NCBI GenBank assembly: GCA_022497155.1
Contig: MU385746.1
Span: forward strand, 310,001 to 374,000
DNA length: 64,000 nt
Direction: 5' to 3'
Source: Whalleya microplaca
Taxonomy: Eukaryota > Ascomycota > Sordariomycetes > Xylariales > Xylariaceae
The first letter of the stretch is position 1. Each line of letters begins with the position of its first letter. The position numbers and the translations under genes were made by a program. A model generated the notes under the pieces. The model did not search any database. It was given only the letters and a program-made list of their open reading frames with translations, and had not been told where the DNA came from. This document shows, in pieces, positions 1 through 13,200 of this stretch.

Positions 1-2971
1 CTCGGAGAATTACCCGGAAGAAACACAGTCTTATATCCAGCAACGTTCTCACACCACCTCATTTGAGATTCTCTGCGCTGTGCCTCGTCATCTTCATCTT
101 CTTCCACCTCGTCTAGATTTCTTGCTAGGGTAGGATTGGACAGTTTCTGAAAGTGAAGCGATGCGGTGAGTTCCTGCGCTGTCTCTGAAGATATACGAAA
201 GGGCTCGTATATAGTCACGTCATCGTTATCATGTCGAATCTATTCCGTAGGTAAATAATGTGAATCAAGTAAGAATCGTGACTAACTTACGATCAAATAT
301 GGGTATGAAGATGTTGTATCTCCAAGGTCGGCCACTAGAATTTCCTTGATGGACTCTTTTGCAGTCCCCCGCCGTGCTGCATAGTTCGCCGAGAGAATGG
401 GAGGTACGAAACACAATCCTTCGGCAACATAAACAGGCTTAGAAAGATTGGGCAAGGCATATACCTACAACAGTCAGTAAAGCCACTGAAGGTCAAGAAA
501 ATGACTTACATGGAGAGCACCAGTCTTGCTAAGCAAAAACATTGCTATGTTGTCGCCGGGCTTTGTACCCTTATCAGTCCGTACTGGAGCGAAGACACCG
601 GATATATCCTCGTATAAACAGCCGGCGGCCCATTTGGTAGAAGAAAGTGCAGCATTTTCTTTGTCAAGTTCCTCAAGCTCGAAATTCTTGAAGATCTTAG
701 CAATGAAGATACTTGAATCATCCCGCACTAGCAACAAAAAGGGATCGGCTATACTAGCACTGTTGACCCTAGGTTCAACACCAGTCTCCTCATCTAGCAT
801 TGGAAGGATCTGGCTAAGTCCAAAGTCTGCCCTAGCATATTAGCGAAAAAAGTATACAACCGGTATAGGTAAGCAGTCTTACCCCCATCGTAACAGTGAA
901 CGGCAGTCTTGAGAACTTGGATTATCCTCATGTGGTTGCCCATAGTACCAGCCTCAATAGTGAACCCAGCAGCTGGATCAAACTCTGTTCCGGTTAAAGC
1001 TTCAAATCCGGCTCCAGTCAAAGCATATACATCCGACGTCTCATATCCGTCAAGATCAACTTTTGACACTATCATAAATTTATCAAACTGAGCGGATATT
1101 TCGTAGTCAGCGCCCATTGAAGTAGCTCCTTTATCACCCTGCAATGATTTAGGTATCGGTTTCTGCGCAGACATCGTCCAGAAACCTCTTGCTTCCGGAA
1201 AACCAAAGCGGCCTATGACTCTAGGCTGTATTTCTCGGTTGAGGATTGCAACAGAACCAGCGTTTCCCCTGCCGACTGCACAGACGAGGCTGAGGTCGCT
1301 AGTGACACCTGCTTGATTCTTCTCTTCTTCCTCGTCAAATGATGCATTTCGCCCAAGCGTGAAGTCCGTTATGGGTGCAATGCTGACGAGGCGGTCATGT
1401 ACACGGAAGACGAGTTCACCCATTTTCCCGCTCTGACTGGCGACGGCAAGAGACGGCTGTTTCGTCGGTGCGGTCTCTTCACCATAAAGATCGTCGTCGT
1501 CATCTATATCCTCCATGTCTTCGTCGTCAATGTCAAAATCTAGAGAAGCATCTTGAAGGCGAGACTTCTTTCTTCCAGCCTGGACTTGCTTCCGTGTCCA
1601 ACCAATGACTAACGAATCAGCGCATTCGCTTCCTGCAAACAAGCATGACTTGCTCAGTCGGCTGAGGGTCGTGACGGAGCTTGGAATGATGGCACCGCCA
1701 GCTTCTGGAGATATCACTCGAAGGCTTAATCCCGATACAATCCTTCCGTCAATTCTGAATGTGATCAACACAAGGCGGCCATCATTCAGCACCATTAATA
1801 GTTCGCCATTCTCAGCAGAGAGAATATCGACCTCGCATCCTTCTAATCTTAGATTGAGATCAGATTGATCGGTTAGACTAAACGAAGTAGCTTGCTTCGC
1901 AAAGGGATTGACGCCAACACCATGGGATTTTCCAGCCTGGTCGATATGTATCAACTCGTTTGTGCCAAGTAAAAGGGCGCCGCCAATTGGTGCAGGGAGC
2001 GCAACAACTCGAAACAAATCTTGTGGGAGTCCAGTGACTGAGAGGATAGTTGTAGAGGCTTTCTGCTGGATGTCCAGAGTAAATACCATGTACATTAGCT
2101 GGTCCTTCCTGCCGAGGACTGATGATGGCGATGTGGTTGAGGATAGTATGCCGAAGGTCGGTTCTCTATATTCATGCAGGAAGGCAAGATGTACGGGATG
2201 GATGAGGCTAGGATCAAGATTAGGCAGTCGAAGGACAAATGAGGTTGAATAAGGTGTCTCTTCATTGCTGCTAGTTCCATTTATGAGCGTCGTAGACGAC
2301 TCTTTTACTGGCCGTGGTCCATCCAATTCCTCATCCCAGTCACCCATATCTATGTCTTCTTCAGCAGATTTGAATTGGATGATGGCAAGACTCCGAGCAC
2401 CGAACTTTAACGCAGCACATCGGCTGCCGGGGTCAGCTGCAAGAAAATTGACATAGTTGCTTATGGGAGCGGCCCACGGGCTCCCTTGCAGGTCATCTTG
2501 TTCATAGTAGTGTATAGAGGTGGTATTTATTGAATGTTTCTCGGGGTCCCATTCGACCATGCTAAGCTTAGCATCCCTCAAGGCCAACAACAGAGCCTCC
2601 CCGCCAGATGCAGATGACGGTGACTTGATGCGCGCAAGCCCCGTAATAGTACCAGCCAACGAGAACTCGGCAACAAGCACCAACTTCGTGTAATTGGATC
2701 TATCCGACTTGACGAGGATAGAGTCGCCGAGAAAGGAGGACTCGAGGCCATCATCGTCGTTTATTCGGGTATCGTAGTGTTCGTTTGACCTAGAGGAGTG
2801 CAATTGGGCATTCTGTGCTTTGTCAAGTTCAGCCGATACTGCTTTCGTGGTGAAGATCTGGAGGAGCGATGCCTTTGCGACAACGAGATTATTACTTTGC
2901 GCCGATGTGAAGGCTAAAGACAGAGAGTGTGTGACAGCAGTCGGGGGCGTCAGCTCCGTATAGCACTGCAT
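1..2971 (-). CDS. CFT1: Cft1/CPSF160-type cleavage and polyadenylation factor, N-terminal ~940 aa (partial)
   Basis: Large scaffold subunit of the nuclear complex that recognises the poly(A) signal during mRNA 3'-end processing. Exons read on the minus strand: 2971-883, 826-510, 464-291, 239-1 (continuing off the left edge). The start codon is at 2971 and the N-terminus MQCYTELTPPTAV is typical of fungal Cft1. The first exon (about 696 codons) carries beta-propeller-like sequence with an acidic insert (EEDIDMGDWDEELDG) and a second acidic loop DIDDEDMEDIDDDDD. Intron 1 (882-827, GTAAGA...GCAG) was placed to give CYDGDFGLSQILPMLDEE; the nearer CTAG acceptor at 832 gives a frame that stops soon after. 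The other introns are 509-465 and 290-240. The usual fungal length is about 1,400-1,450 aa, so roughly one third is missing. Identification is by recalled family similarity. Confidence 0.9.
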
Positions 2972-3737
2972 CGTGAGCTTTGTTGCCTCATCTCAGAAGG
3001 GATACTGGACGGGGGACGTTGGAGGAATGGAACAGCAGGAGGCGCGCAAGCTTAGGTAGGTAAGTAACAAAGTAGCGAGTTGAAGCTTAAGCGCGTCAAA
3101 AAGCAGGCTGCAGCGTGTAGCTAGCTAGGAGATAAGCGCGATAAGAGTGCCAGATAAGATATGCATAAGACCGGCATGTATCTTCGGTTAATGCAATAGA
3201 TTGCATGAACATATATATATATAGCGGTTAGGCCGGCGAAATACTTGCAAATGAGTAAGGAATGAGATCAGCCATAATACAGTAGACAAGAATGGAAGCA
3301 AGACCATAACAAGGTATGCAGTCAGGTGCGTTCATTGCACAATATTACTACTAAACAGCTAGGTCTCTCAGTTGTCCTGCTTTTGCTCATTGTGAAGGGC
3401 AAGTCAGTGGGGCTTCTCCAATATCACGGGTCTCCAGCTTCGGCTCCGGCTCCGGCTCATGAGCTACTCAATTGCCACACCTGCTCACCTTCATCCTACC
3501 AAATGTTGAAAAACAACAGGATCGATCAGTTTCCTGTGCGTTTATATGCGGATTTATGATGAGAGACTTCATCAAGGACTTGTTACAGGCCATCAGCGTT
3601 GCAAGGGCCTTACAGTTTGATAGGGACAACAGTTTGTCAGGCACATCTAAGGTTTTACCAGCTTTCCCCCTATTTGCAGTTCAATGCCAGCGCCGGACAT
3701 ATGAAAATCAATTTCTAGCAAATATCATTTTCTCAAT
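2972..3737. other. Divergent intergenic region, CFT1 / F-box-like gene
   Basis: Shared upstream region of two divergently transcribed genes. It contains a GGTAGGTAAG-rich run near 3055-3066 (related to the window-wide TACCTAG motif), a short AT dinucleotide run at 3211-3222, and short triplet-like GGCTCC repeats near 3438. No convincing gene is seen. Confidence 0.5.
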
Positions 3738-4478
3738 ATGACAATGGCAGCAAACACAGGCTTCCGTTTCTTCGATCTCCCGCCTGAGTTACGAAGTGCT
3801 ATCTTCTCACAACTACTCGTGGCAGACAAGGACTCGAATATCATCCTCCATGGCCAAACACTGAGTCGCTTACCCCTTTCCGGGCCCAAGAGCGCCCTGA
3901 ATGTCTTCTACGTCAACCTACAGATGTACCAAGAAGCATCCGCCATATTCTACTCTCAAAACCACTTCATCATAAACGCACAGAGTCATCGTTTACCTTC
4001 GCATCTCACCGAGCAAGGTGGTTTTCTCGACGAGCAAGCTCGGGATGCACGGAGACGGGTGCGCAACCTGACTCTGTACCTCACAAGAGTGGGTGGCGAG
4101 TTCGAGAACGTGTTAGGGCCCGCGCTCTCCGACATGGTCTTATGCGGGAGCCTGCGCGAGCTCAGAGTGCGGTTAGGACAACAGAGTTGGCGTGGCCGGA
4201 ATCGAAGACCCGACCCGGATATGGTGCAACGACCTCCATTCCAAGCTTTGCTGCGACTTCTGGCCGATCCGGACCTGCAAACGGTGGAGCTTACAGCGTG
4301 GAAGGTGCATTGCCCTGTTCTGTGTCCATTTCATCAGGAAGTAAACTCCGAGTCAATCAACGATGACGGACTAGCAACCTTGGCAGACGCTTCTTGGGTC
4401 CAACTTGATTGGAGAGCCATGGTCGATGTGCATGGGACGGGACAGCAGATCATGAGGGTTGGCGAGAGGCTTTACTGA
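3738..4478 (+). CDS. F-box-like / 2EXR-type fungal protein, 246 aa, function unknown
   Basis: Single-exon reading frame of 246 codons. Residues about 9-28 (FRFFDLPPELRSAIFSQLLV) match the LPxELRxxIF pattern found in F-box and fungal 2EXR-type domains, which often serve as Skp1-binding or structural modules. The following segment (VFYVNLQMYQEASAIFYSQNHF) has the NxQxxxEAxxIFY pattern common in large fungal families of this kind. No C-terminal substrate-binding repeats can be recognised. Two in-frame ATGs lie close together (3738 and 3744) and both have A at -3, so the exact start is uncertain. It is divergent from CFT1 and followed by a long gene-poor stretch. No function can be assigned; a role as a ubiquitin-ligase adaptor is only a family-level possibility. 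Confidence 0.75.
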   Translation: MTMAANTGFRFFDLPPELRSAIFSQLLVADKDSNIILHGQTLSRLPLSGPKSALNVFYVNLQMYQEASAIFYSQNHFIINAQSHRLPSHLTEQGGFLDEQARDARRRVRNLTLYLTRVGGEFENVLGPALSDMVLCGSLRELRVRLGQQSWRGRNRRPDPDMVQRPPFQALLRLLADPDLQTVELTAWKVHCPVLCPFHQEVNSESINDDGLATLADASWVQLDWRAMVDVHGTGQQIMRVGERLY

Positions 4479-7400
4479 GGTCATGTTGGTGGGAAGGGAC
4501 GATCCGTGAACCGTTACAGTGAAAGACATGATTCATTACTTTATTTCTGGGCAACGTGGAAACAGTTCGCAGTGGGGATGGTGTCTATCTCATTTAAGAC
4601 ACCATCGTGCTACCCGGCTCTGATACAGGCCTAGCAAGAAGAACAACCCGGTCAGAACAGCGTAATTGTCGTGTACTTGAAGAACGAGACACGTTCGAGG
4701 ACTTGATATTGATCACCGAAGCCTTTAGATAAGGGAAAACGTCGGTTGTAATCCGTGCTGGATGTATCAACCCCAAAGTGTTGTTGATTATCAATACCCG
4801 GTCCGAATATCGGCTTTATCGAATATGATTCGCGAGTTAACAATACAGCAAGGCAGCCTCTGCTATGCATTCACTCCTTGCACAACTGCGGCTCCGTCTC
4901 ATCAACGATCCTTTCGTCGGCTTATACAGCCCAATACTCTATTCAGCCACCGCTAAGATGATACGGAATATTATGCAGCTAAGTATGCCAAGTTATAACC
5001 TACTGCCGGTACTCTTCAACTAAGGCAGGCCCCGTCGATCACCCGTGGTAAGCTTAGAGATTATGGCATACTACGATGTGGCGTCTCTGCTCGAAGCTGA
5101 GAGAAGGCAGATAATTGCGTGTGCTACTTGACCGCAGTGCCGGACTGGAAGCTTGGCCCGGCAGCCACAACCAAGATGATAGGACATCACCGGGCAGCCG
5201 AGCGAACTACCTATGATTAATCTCCTTCGTACTACAAAATAGAGCAGATAAGGTACCTAGCCAACCCTTAGTTCAGATCATGCAAGCCAAGCTGCATTTA
5301 TGTACACATGTAAGCTCGATTATGTGTCTGACTTACATAGTTCCCGTCTTGGTATGATCTTGGCGGTGTTTCTATCACAGCGGTGTGGGAAAAACTGCCT
5401 GTGCAAAAGAACGCAACCCGTTATGCGAGCACGGCAGTTCAGTCGAGGGAGGCGAGCAGCAATTTGACTTATCTTCTCGCGAATAGCAGATTTCTCGGCT
5501 GTCTCGCACGTGTTGCTCCGGCACCAATAAAACGGTCTCGAGAGTCCCCCCTACCAACCGGGCGGTATGCGCACCGCCGCCTCTAGCTCTACTCGCCTAC
5601 GACATATAAAATCCTAGCTCCGTGCTCCGTCTACGTGCGTAATATAATAAGTGCAGATACACAGAAAGTCTCGGCGCCGCGTAAACAGAGAAGATTTCCC
5701 CGATCTCAGCTCGTATCAATCTTATCCGATCCTCAAGGATTGCAACATAGCAATATCAGTGGCTGTAATCCCAAGGGAGCGTCTTACGTGCGCCAAGCTT
5801 AGGCAGTGTATGTATAGTAAGACTTGTCAGGCTGTGTCAGAACTCTCTTTTGCCAAATTCTGAGTTGTCCGTTCAGCCGTTCTACTAGTACTTACAAAAT
5901 CTCATCAGGCAACCACATTAATTAGTAAAGTATGCAACCTTTCAACTCTACTCTCAGTACCGTCCATCCGGAAGAATGATCGTAAGTTAAACACCTCGAC
6001 TTGACGTCATATCATTCTGTTATGTTATCTGTTGGGATCTCAAGGCTCATCGCCGCCACGGATGAATCTTTAAGGAGGAACGGAGAGGCTACTATTGGCG
6101 TGCTTATGCCGAGGACCGAGAGTAACCACCTTGCGTTAGCAACCCTTATGGGGAAGTGCATGCACACACTGCGGAGCCCCGGAGCGCCTCCTGAAGCTAG
6201 GACAACTGGGACATCAAAGCTGTTATACTGTGTTTAATACATAGACATGCATTGCAGGCCAAGGCTTGGGTCTAGATCTTTGTTTTGGGGCTTATCAGCA
6301 GCAAGAGCTAGGCAATCTGAGACAAATGTCGCAAGCCGCATACTATAATTTGGAGTTTATTAGGGACTGTGCTGTACTTAATAGGCAAGCAGGCAAGCTT
6401 ACATGGGGTGCAGCCAAGACACTCACCGACAGCATATCAACATATCTAAACGAGAGGCCTGCTGCGTATTATAGCAGATCTACGGAATATAGTATGTATT
6501 AGTTCGGACTGCCAATCAGGAACGGGTGGGGCCCCATCTCAACTTCGACTACGTGTAGAATTTTAGATCCACGCGTATCAAACAAACGAAACGTGCAACA
6601 TGGATGTGGATAGCATCCATGGTTCAAGCCGCACTTGTATGTCTTGTACTTGCAAAGCAGAAGCAGAGCCAAGCCCTACGCTTGCGACATGTCTCACCAC
6701 AGTCGACAAGATTAGATCGCATCGACGGTCATACGGGATGAATATAGCCCGCCGCACTATCGGCCCAGCGATAAACGACTTTCTCTGAAGTGTTGATAGG
6801 TGTTTTTATATATGAGCTAGGTACAGTACTAGGGTGGAGTTTATCATATATGCCAGCAACTATGTATATGCACACAGGGTCTACTGGTATCAGACTGGGA
6901 GAAACTCGCCTACTTACTCATCACCTACATGTACTATGTCTGTATGCCTCCCACCACCGTATTCCGTACAGCCCGTCAATAGGTCACGCATGTATATTTT
7001 ATGAAGTATGTGGTTCCACGAAATGCTCATGCTCGTTCGATCGTTCGGCTTAGAGGTTGTTGAGAGATGAGAGAGAGATCGGACGGATGGAATAGCATCG
7101 AAAAACCTCGGTCTATGTCGCTTGAGCCGTTTCCCGCAGCTGTGTCTGCAGCAGGCGTCATCGACGACCTATCACCTAACCTGGAGCGTGGGATGCGTGC
7201 TCGTGGGACCTGTGTGGGCTTGGGGCTGGCGGGGCACCGAGACAGCGGTAGCTAGCGTCAGAACCTGGGAGCATCCTTACCGCATGTGCTTTAGTACCCA
7301 AGCATGTACAGGGTCTCTAATCTAGGTAGGTAATTCTGGCTTGATAAGCAAGCAAGCCTAGAGGACACATGTGAATTCGGTCCTGTCGGTGAGGTACCGT

Positions 7401-8743
7401 ACACATAAATCACGTTGGTCAGACGTACTGTATAAATGCCCATCATAAGGGGTCCTATGAATGAAACGGTACTCTGCATTCGGTAAGCAGTCTTGTCTAT
7501 TTTTGTTGTCGAAACATCGAAACGAGTCCGCAAAACATGGAGGTCTAAAACAACTTGGCTGCTACCTCACCATTAATTCTGCGACGTCATAGCTTATCTA
7601 CGTTAGTGCTTACACATGTACCGAAGTAAGTTGGTAGGGCAGAGAATTTAGATATGATGTATGTATGTAGGTTTCAGGCTTTCAGCTGGTAATACCCTCC
7701 TACGTAGTGGTCGTGTACTTCCTGCTTAACGGCTTGGCACGACCATCGATTAGCGGGGAGGGGATCCCGCGCTGGCGGATATAAGGGTCCGTCTGGTCAA
7801 GGTTCATCAAGGTTGCGTATTGATAGGCAGGACGGCCTGGCTGCTCTAATAATAAAATCTATGGCGTTTTGGTTTTTGTCTTGTGATAGTGGGGTCTAGT
7901 AGCTACTGTAGTTTGACAGACAAACTCGACCCTCATCAACGACGCGTCTTGGTTTTCTCTTGGCCGCTGTTTGTCACGGCATCCGTCGGATATGTTCCCC
8001 TACGTATAGGAATAGCTGCGTGCGCATAGTCATACACACCTAGTTGATATCTGAGTGTCCAGAGGTCTTATTGTGTTTCGATGCAAGGGACTGCGGCATA
8101 TACTTGCGTGCCAATCGCGAGTTGTCCTCGAGCGGCTTAAGCAAGGCGTGCCAAGGAATAAGTGACAGTATTACTTTATGTGGATGTTGTATGCGGCCTG
8201 CCACTTGTCATTGGGGAGGATGAGCACTAGGGACTGGCGAAAGGTGTGATTTATGCTTTCGTCGTGCTCTAGCGCACATAGCTTACTGGTCCGCTGACTA
8301 GAGCTACTCACGCAAGAACAGGGGAACTCTTCGACACGGGAGGTTGATAGTGGTTACAGAGGGGAACGAGTGTTTGGGTTTCCCACCACAATTTTGTATT
8401 GTTTTTGGTATAGGTTATATATCATAAGCTTTTTTTTTTTACTGTGCCAGAGGAACGATAGATAAGACCCGGGCTCCGCCAATAACCGCCAAGAAAACGC
8501 ATCCCATCGCGCGGTGTAAGATAATCTGCGTTAGATAGGTTATCCGTCGTTTTCCTATCCCTCCCAAACGCCACCGAGAAAAGAGCAAATAGTCCCTCCC
8601 ACCATAGATGAACTCCCCACCATTCGTTACGTGGTTTATGTAGATCGTCAATTTAACTCGTTAGGTTTTTGGCTATGTCGCCAATTTTGGACGCTAAGTA
8701 AGCAAGTGCGAGGAAAAGGCATCATCAAGATACGTTTGCGCCT
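4479..8743. other. Gene-poor stretch, 4.3 kb
   Basis: Only short open frames occur on both strands, without recognisable domains or credible splice structure. An AGGTACCTAG motif lies at 5251-5260. A poly-T run occurs near 8430. A 78-codon frame at 6266-6502 (+) is open but resembles nothing I know. Confidence 0.5.
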
Positions 8744-8992
8744 TTACTCCACGGCAACATCGTGGTAATCCTCCTTGTGCTCGCCAGGGTGCTCGCCGTA
8801 GTGGACAGGCCCAAGCTTGAGGAAGCGAAGGCTACCAACGCTGCTCAGGCTGGAGCTGCGTCGGGAGGTATGTGCTGGCTTGATGCTCTGGGCAGTGGGG
8901 TATGAGGAAGAAGTTGTCGGAGCAAGCGAGAGGAACGTAGAGGGCTGATCCTTGCGGTGTTGCTGAGCGATGTTCTGGCTGACGGTAGACAT
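8744..8992 (-). CDS. Small conserved-looking fungal protein, 82 aa
   Basis: Single exon of 82 codons with start in the good context CAAAATGTC and a TAA stop. The N-terminal two thirds is Ser/Thr-rich and probably disordered. The C-terminus FLKLGPVHYGEHPGEHKEDY followed by HDVAVE is a compact charged motif that I recall, without being able to check, from small uncharacterised proteins of many ascomycetes. Upstream (transcribed right to left) is a CAACCAACT-rich leader and a TATAAAGG box about 215 nt before the start, as expected for a real and possibly strongly expressed gene. It is isolated in gene-poor DNA. No signal peptide or membrane segment is visible. Function unknown. Confidence 0.65.
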   Translation of the reverse strand: MSTVSQNIAQQHRKDQPSTFLSLAPTTSSSYPTAQSIKPAHTSRRSSSLSSVGSLRFLKLGPVHYGEHPGEHKEDYHDVAVE

Positions 8993-9206
8993 TTTGTTCG
9001 TAGAGTAGAGTAGTTGGTTGTACGGGGGCGTGGTTGAATAGTTGGTATAAGACGGCGAGTATGTGTGCTGATAGGAGTGGTCTACTTGTCTAAGCTCTCA
9101 ACGAAACTTTGCGTAGTGCTCAAGAGAGTTTATCTTTGTCCGAGAAGGTTGGTTGTTGAAGAATAAAGAACATCGAAGGAAGAGAGTTCTCAAGGGATGG
9201 GATGGG

Positions 9207-9214
9207 CCTTTATA
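9207..9214 (-). promoter_or_regulatory. Candidate TATA box of the 82-aa gene
   Basis: TATAAAGG on the minus strand, about 215 nt upstream of the ATG at 8992, followed downstream by a pyrimidine- and CAAC-rich leader. Position and sequence fit a fungal TATA element; no transcript data are available. Confidence 0.4.
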
Positions 9215-10158
9215 GACGACAGCCTTAGCCCCGGTAACCTCCCGGCCCCCCCACACACATGAATACTAGTAACCGTGTGTGGTTACTAGAGAACATTGTG
9301 TGTTTCTGCAGCTAAGTCGCCAAGACCTACCCAAATAGTCCAAATTCCTTTGTTGCCGCAGCCTGCGCGGTTTCATTCACGTATCCGCCCTATTCGCCAC
9401 CCCGGATCCGAATATGACACACACAGGGAGCTAGTTCTACCCATACTGCCATACCGCCTTGATTGGGCTTGAAGATACTCCGTGTTGTGTGATAAGTTAA
9501 AGCCCGCATATAATGACATTTTCTGGGCGGGCCTGGCAGCGGGCTCCGAACGTCATAAGCGGATTGCACAAAGGAACGCGCACGTGGGGTGCACAATTGG
9601 CAGCGAATGGCCAGGCACAAAGCAATCGGGCTATGGCCTTTAGGCCTTTGTGTTATCTTAAATCCGAGGTCCTGCTCATCGGCCCATCCCGTGGGTTACT
9701 CAGCCAAGGATGATGGGAGATGACGCACTCATCGCCGCGATCCTTTCTGAGACTCGAGATACCGGCCGGCGACGTTGTTTGATACTGAGAAAGTGTGGAG
9801 AATGCGATGCGGCTCCTTTTAACCTTTTAAACCTCAACGACACCCAGTCGGTCCGGGGCTTCACGGGCTTCACGGCACTGGTTTCGGAGGCTGGACGGTT
9901 GCGATTGGGTGGGCCAAGCCACTAACGGGATTGTTCGGAGAGGCCCTCATAACCTGACATCTCCTGCCCTAACAGGACGAGGTATTCGCGTAGTGAAACT
10001 GCAAGCGGAGTTATCGGGTTTAATGTACTAAACTACCTAGAAGCAAAAACCATTGAGTGTATTGAGGGCTTACACGAATGCTCATGCAACAAAAAGGTGT
10101 ACCTACTTAGACAGTGAGTGACACGACTCCTTATAGTTTCCATAAGCAGAGAATTTCA

Positions 10159-10257
10159 TTTAAGGACGGAAAATATGAATTTGAAGAGTTCAAAGTGAGA
10201 CTTGATGCTAAGCGTCTTTCGAATCGTAAGTGTCAGACCAATGAGGGACATGAATGG
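10159..10257 (+). pseudogene. Possible decayed DUF3723-like fragment
   Basis: One open segment translates to KVRLDAKRLSNRKCQTNEGH near its C-terminus. This resembles, from memory, the LxxLSxRxxCxTNEGHV signature of the fungal DUF3723 family, whose members are often found in accessory or transposon-rich regions. The frame stops at 10258 right after GHEW. A plausible GTAAGA donor at 10257 leads into sequence (from about 10316) that can be read DPIIEDTEVIQHLAMPYLV. No longer continuous match to the family could be assembled, so if genuine this is a relic. Identification rests on about 20 residues and is tentative. Confidence 0.25.
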
Positions 10258-13200
10258 TAAGAGTACCCGGTTAGTCGCAATGTGAAAGTTCATTTAGTAA
10301 CCTTCAGTTCCAGGATCCTATCATTGAAGACACGGAAGTTATACAGCATCTAGCAATGCCTTATCTGGTAAGAAATATATGCCAATGACGTGTAAGATGG
10401 AATTGTGAATGGGGTAGATGGTTTGACTGGCCATCTATGTCACTTACACCACCGACGATAGGTTGGTGCTGTCTCAACCAAGGCATGACAGTGAGTGGTC
10501 ATCGGTCTTCGAGTACCTAAGTACAGTTGAATCTGCAGCATCACCTATAGATGAGGACTCGGCTGGTTCTAAGGGAACCGTCAAAGACTTATGCATTGGA
10601 GACTACTCAACTCCAAGGCTGGACGACAGGCGCAGCTCATCTCTTTGCCATCAAGGTGGGAAGTACGCAAGGTGATCTCACAGGGATGTTCACGCGAATT
10701 GGCGGACGTGTTGGTCAGTGGCTCCCTCTTGCAGATGAAGGAGGTGTGATTGATGCAATTCAGCGAAGGCTAGCACAGGAAATACTCTACTGCGAAACCT
10801 ACCGGCTTCTCTCCGAGCCACCAACATACTATCGTACGTTTCAGACGATTCTATGTCACCCAAAAAGGTAGAATAGCCATTTCTGTGTCGCCTTCACCCT
10901 TGGATTTGCAGAAATTTGCTCGGTGGCTGCTACCATGGCGCCTGAGGCTGTATGATCAACTGCGTCTCGAACACCGGGGTCATTACCCCAAACGATCAAC
11001 TACTTGGAGACTCGTGGTGCCAACCTTCAGACCATTGACGTTGTTGAAGAGGGTATTTTCAATATAAGCAGCATTGCGTATCACGAGTAAGCTTTCTTTA
11101 TCTCTCAACGTGCTATTTCTATCATCTATCGTCACTCTAAGTTACAGTGTATCACGAGTCAAATAGGGGCTTAGCATTATCTATCTTCTATGTTAATCTA
11201 AAGATAAGATAGGTAAAGGAGGGTCGGTCGGAAACAGGTATTGAGTTGAGGGCTTTAGGCCCCCTAAATGCAGTACATCCAGTTGTTGTTGGTAGTGGTT
11301 TGATTTAGGCGAAGTGCCGACGGCGTGCCGGTTTGTTGGTCTCGACATCCGCGTATGGGTGGTTTAGGCAGATCCCTATTCAACCGCTAGGCACTCCATC
11401 CATCACACCTTATGCGAACACGAACCTCTAGGATAAGTTTCGATCGTGAAGTTCGTTGATCATGGCTCCTGGCCAGTCCCTCTTTAGAGTGAAGGGCGAA
11501 TAAGACGCGGCTAGGCTGATACTGAAAAAGCCAAATACGAGTGGGACTTAACATGCCTTGCGAGATATGGAAGGTTTATGCGACGTGTTCTGATCTTCAT
11601 AGCGAGCCGCGAGTTAAGAAGAATTATGTCTCTTCAGTAACGCGTAAAGGTAAGAACAACCCGGACCCAACATTTTATGTTGGCGTGAGCGGGCGCTTAT
11701 TTTACGCGTGCGGCATAGTGATTGGCTAGTTTCGGGGGTTTCACACGCTCAGCCGCCATTCATTTAATATTCTAAGTTCAAGGCAGATGAGAAAGTCAGT
11801 CCGAGAAGTCGGGGATAATGAACATGTTGCAAGTGTTTCCTCATCTTCGAAGATTCAAGTGGTCAGTCAGCCTAGCATGGTTGTCTCGGTACATCAAGCG
11901 GGGTTGTCTACCTGACTAAACTATGAGTCCATGATTTCGTCGAAAGAGAAAGGTCTAAGCGAGATATTGCCAGGAGTTCAGTCCTTTAACGGTGACAGAC
12001 TCTGTAGGCCCCAGAATTGGGCTTCTATCTGCTCGGGCATTGTGAATGCCTGACTAGTACATAGGGGAGATGTGACATTACCGTAAAAGGGATCTACCTA
12101 TCTATCTTTTTGAATGAAATAGCTCCTTCAATTAATAAAGTGCAGCAAGCCACGCTTGGCATTGAGTTATCTAGATGGGTGAAGAGGCAGCTTGATTCGC
12201 CGAGGATATACGATACCACTAATTCATGGCCCGGGCCTGTCGAGCTGGTGACTCATCTATATTGTTGACCGTAAAACGCTTTATTCCAAATACCCCAGTG
12301 AGGGCTCAATGTGAGAATGTAGAGATAGGAGAGAGTGGCGTCTGGTACATGATGTTGGCGGTGGCCTCTGATTCCCGAAGAGGCTTTTCTTCTAGTGCTG
12401 TTCTAGATGCCGTGTTATCCAGTACTTTACCCTGACGATTGCCGAAAGAGTCCTATAACTGGAGAAAAAGAAGAAGAAGAAGACCATCAAGGCCGCAGAT
12501 TAGGTCTTCGGCATTAATCCTAGTCAAAAGAGAGTTAATTGAGTCTGGAAAAACACTGCTGAAGATTGGATGACGGTACCATGGTGTTGGAAGCTGCTGA
12601 GAGGCAAGCTGGTCGATATTGGCCACTTTCCGGGCCATAATGATCGGTGGCCTCCAGATTAGCAATTCAAGAGAATGGATGGCCGCATAACTGGCCGGTC
12701 GTAGGGCTGGTCGACTAGGAGTTGGCTGCTACATGAAATTTACGCCTCCCACGAATATCTTCTCCAGTTGAGCGACAGGGCAGATTCTCAACTTGATGAT
12801 TCTTTATTGATGCGGCAATGGTCAAGGGCCACGTCTAGAGTGCCACACATAGATCGAGGCGTAGAGCTCGGTGTGTAAGTCTACGGCCCTTCGTTTCTGC
12901 TGATGAATGCCTTACGCATATGCCGAGCTTGGTTATCTAAGTTTCTCAACTGAATCCGAAAAAACTTTGGAGAAGAGTCATGTGTGGATGAACTAGAATT
13001 GGTTGTATCTAACCCAGAAACCCAAAAATCAATATAACCAGTTAGAATCAGAGCTCATTTGGCTCGGATCAGGTCCTGATCAACCTCTCAAAAAGGGTAT
13101 CAAAGACCGGTTGTGCTCTGTTGGTAATCCTAGAGCGAATTCTCGTTGAACATGCGGTAGTAACCAGTAATGACAGAATCGAATATGCAGTACGCCTATC

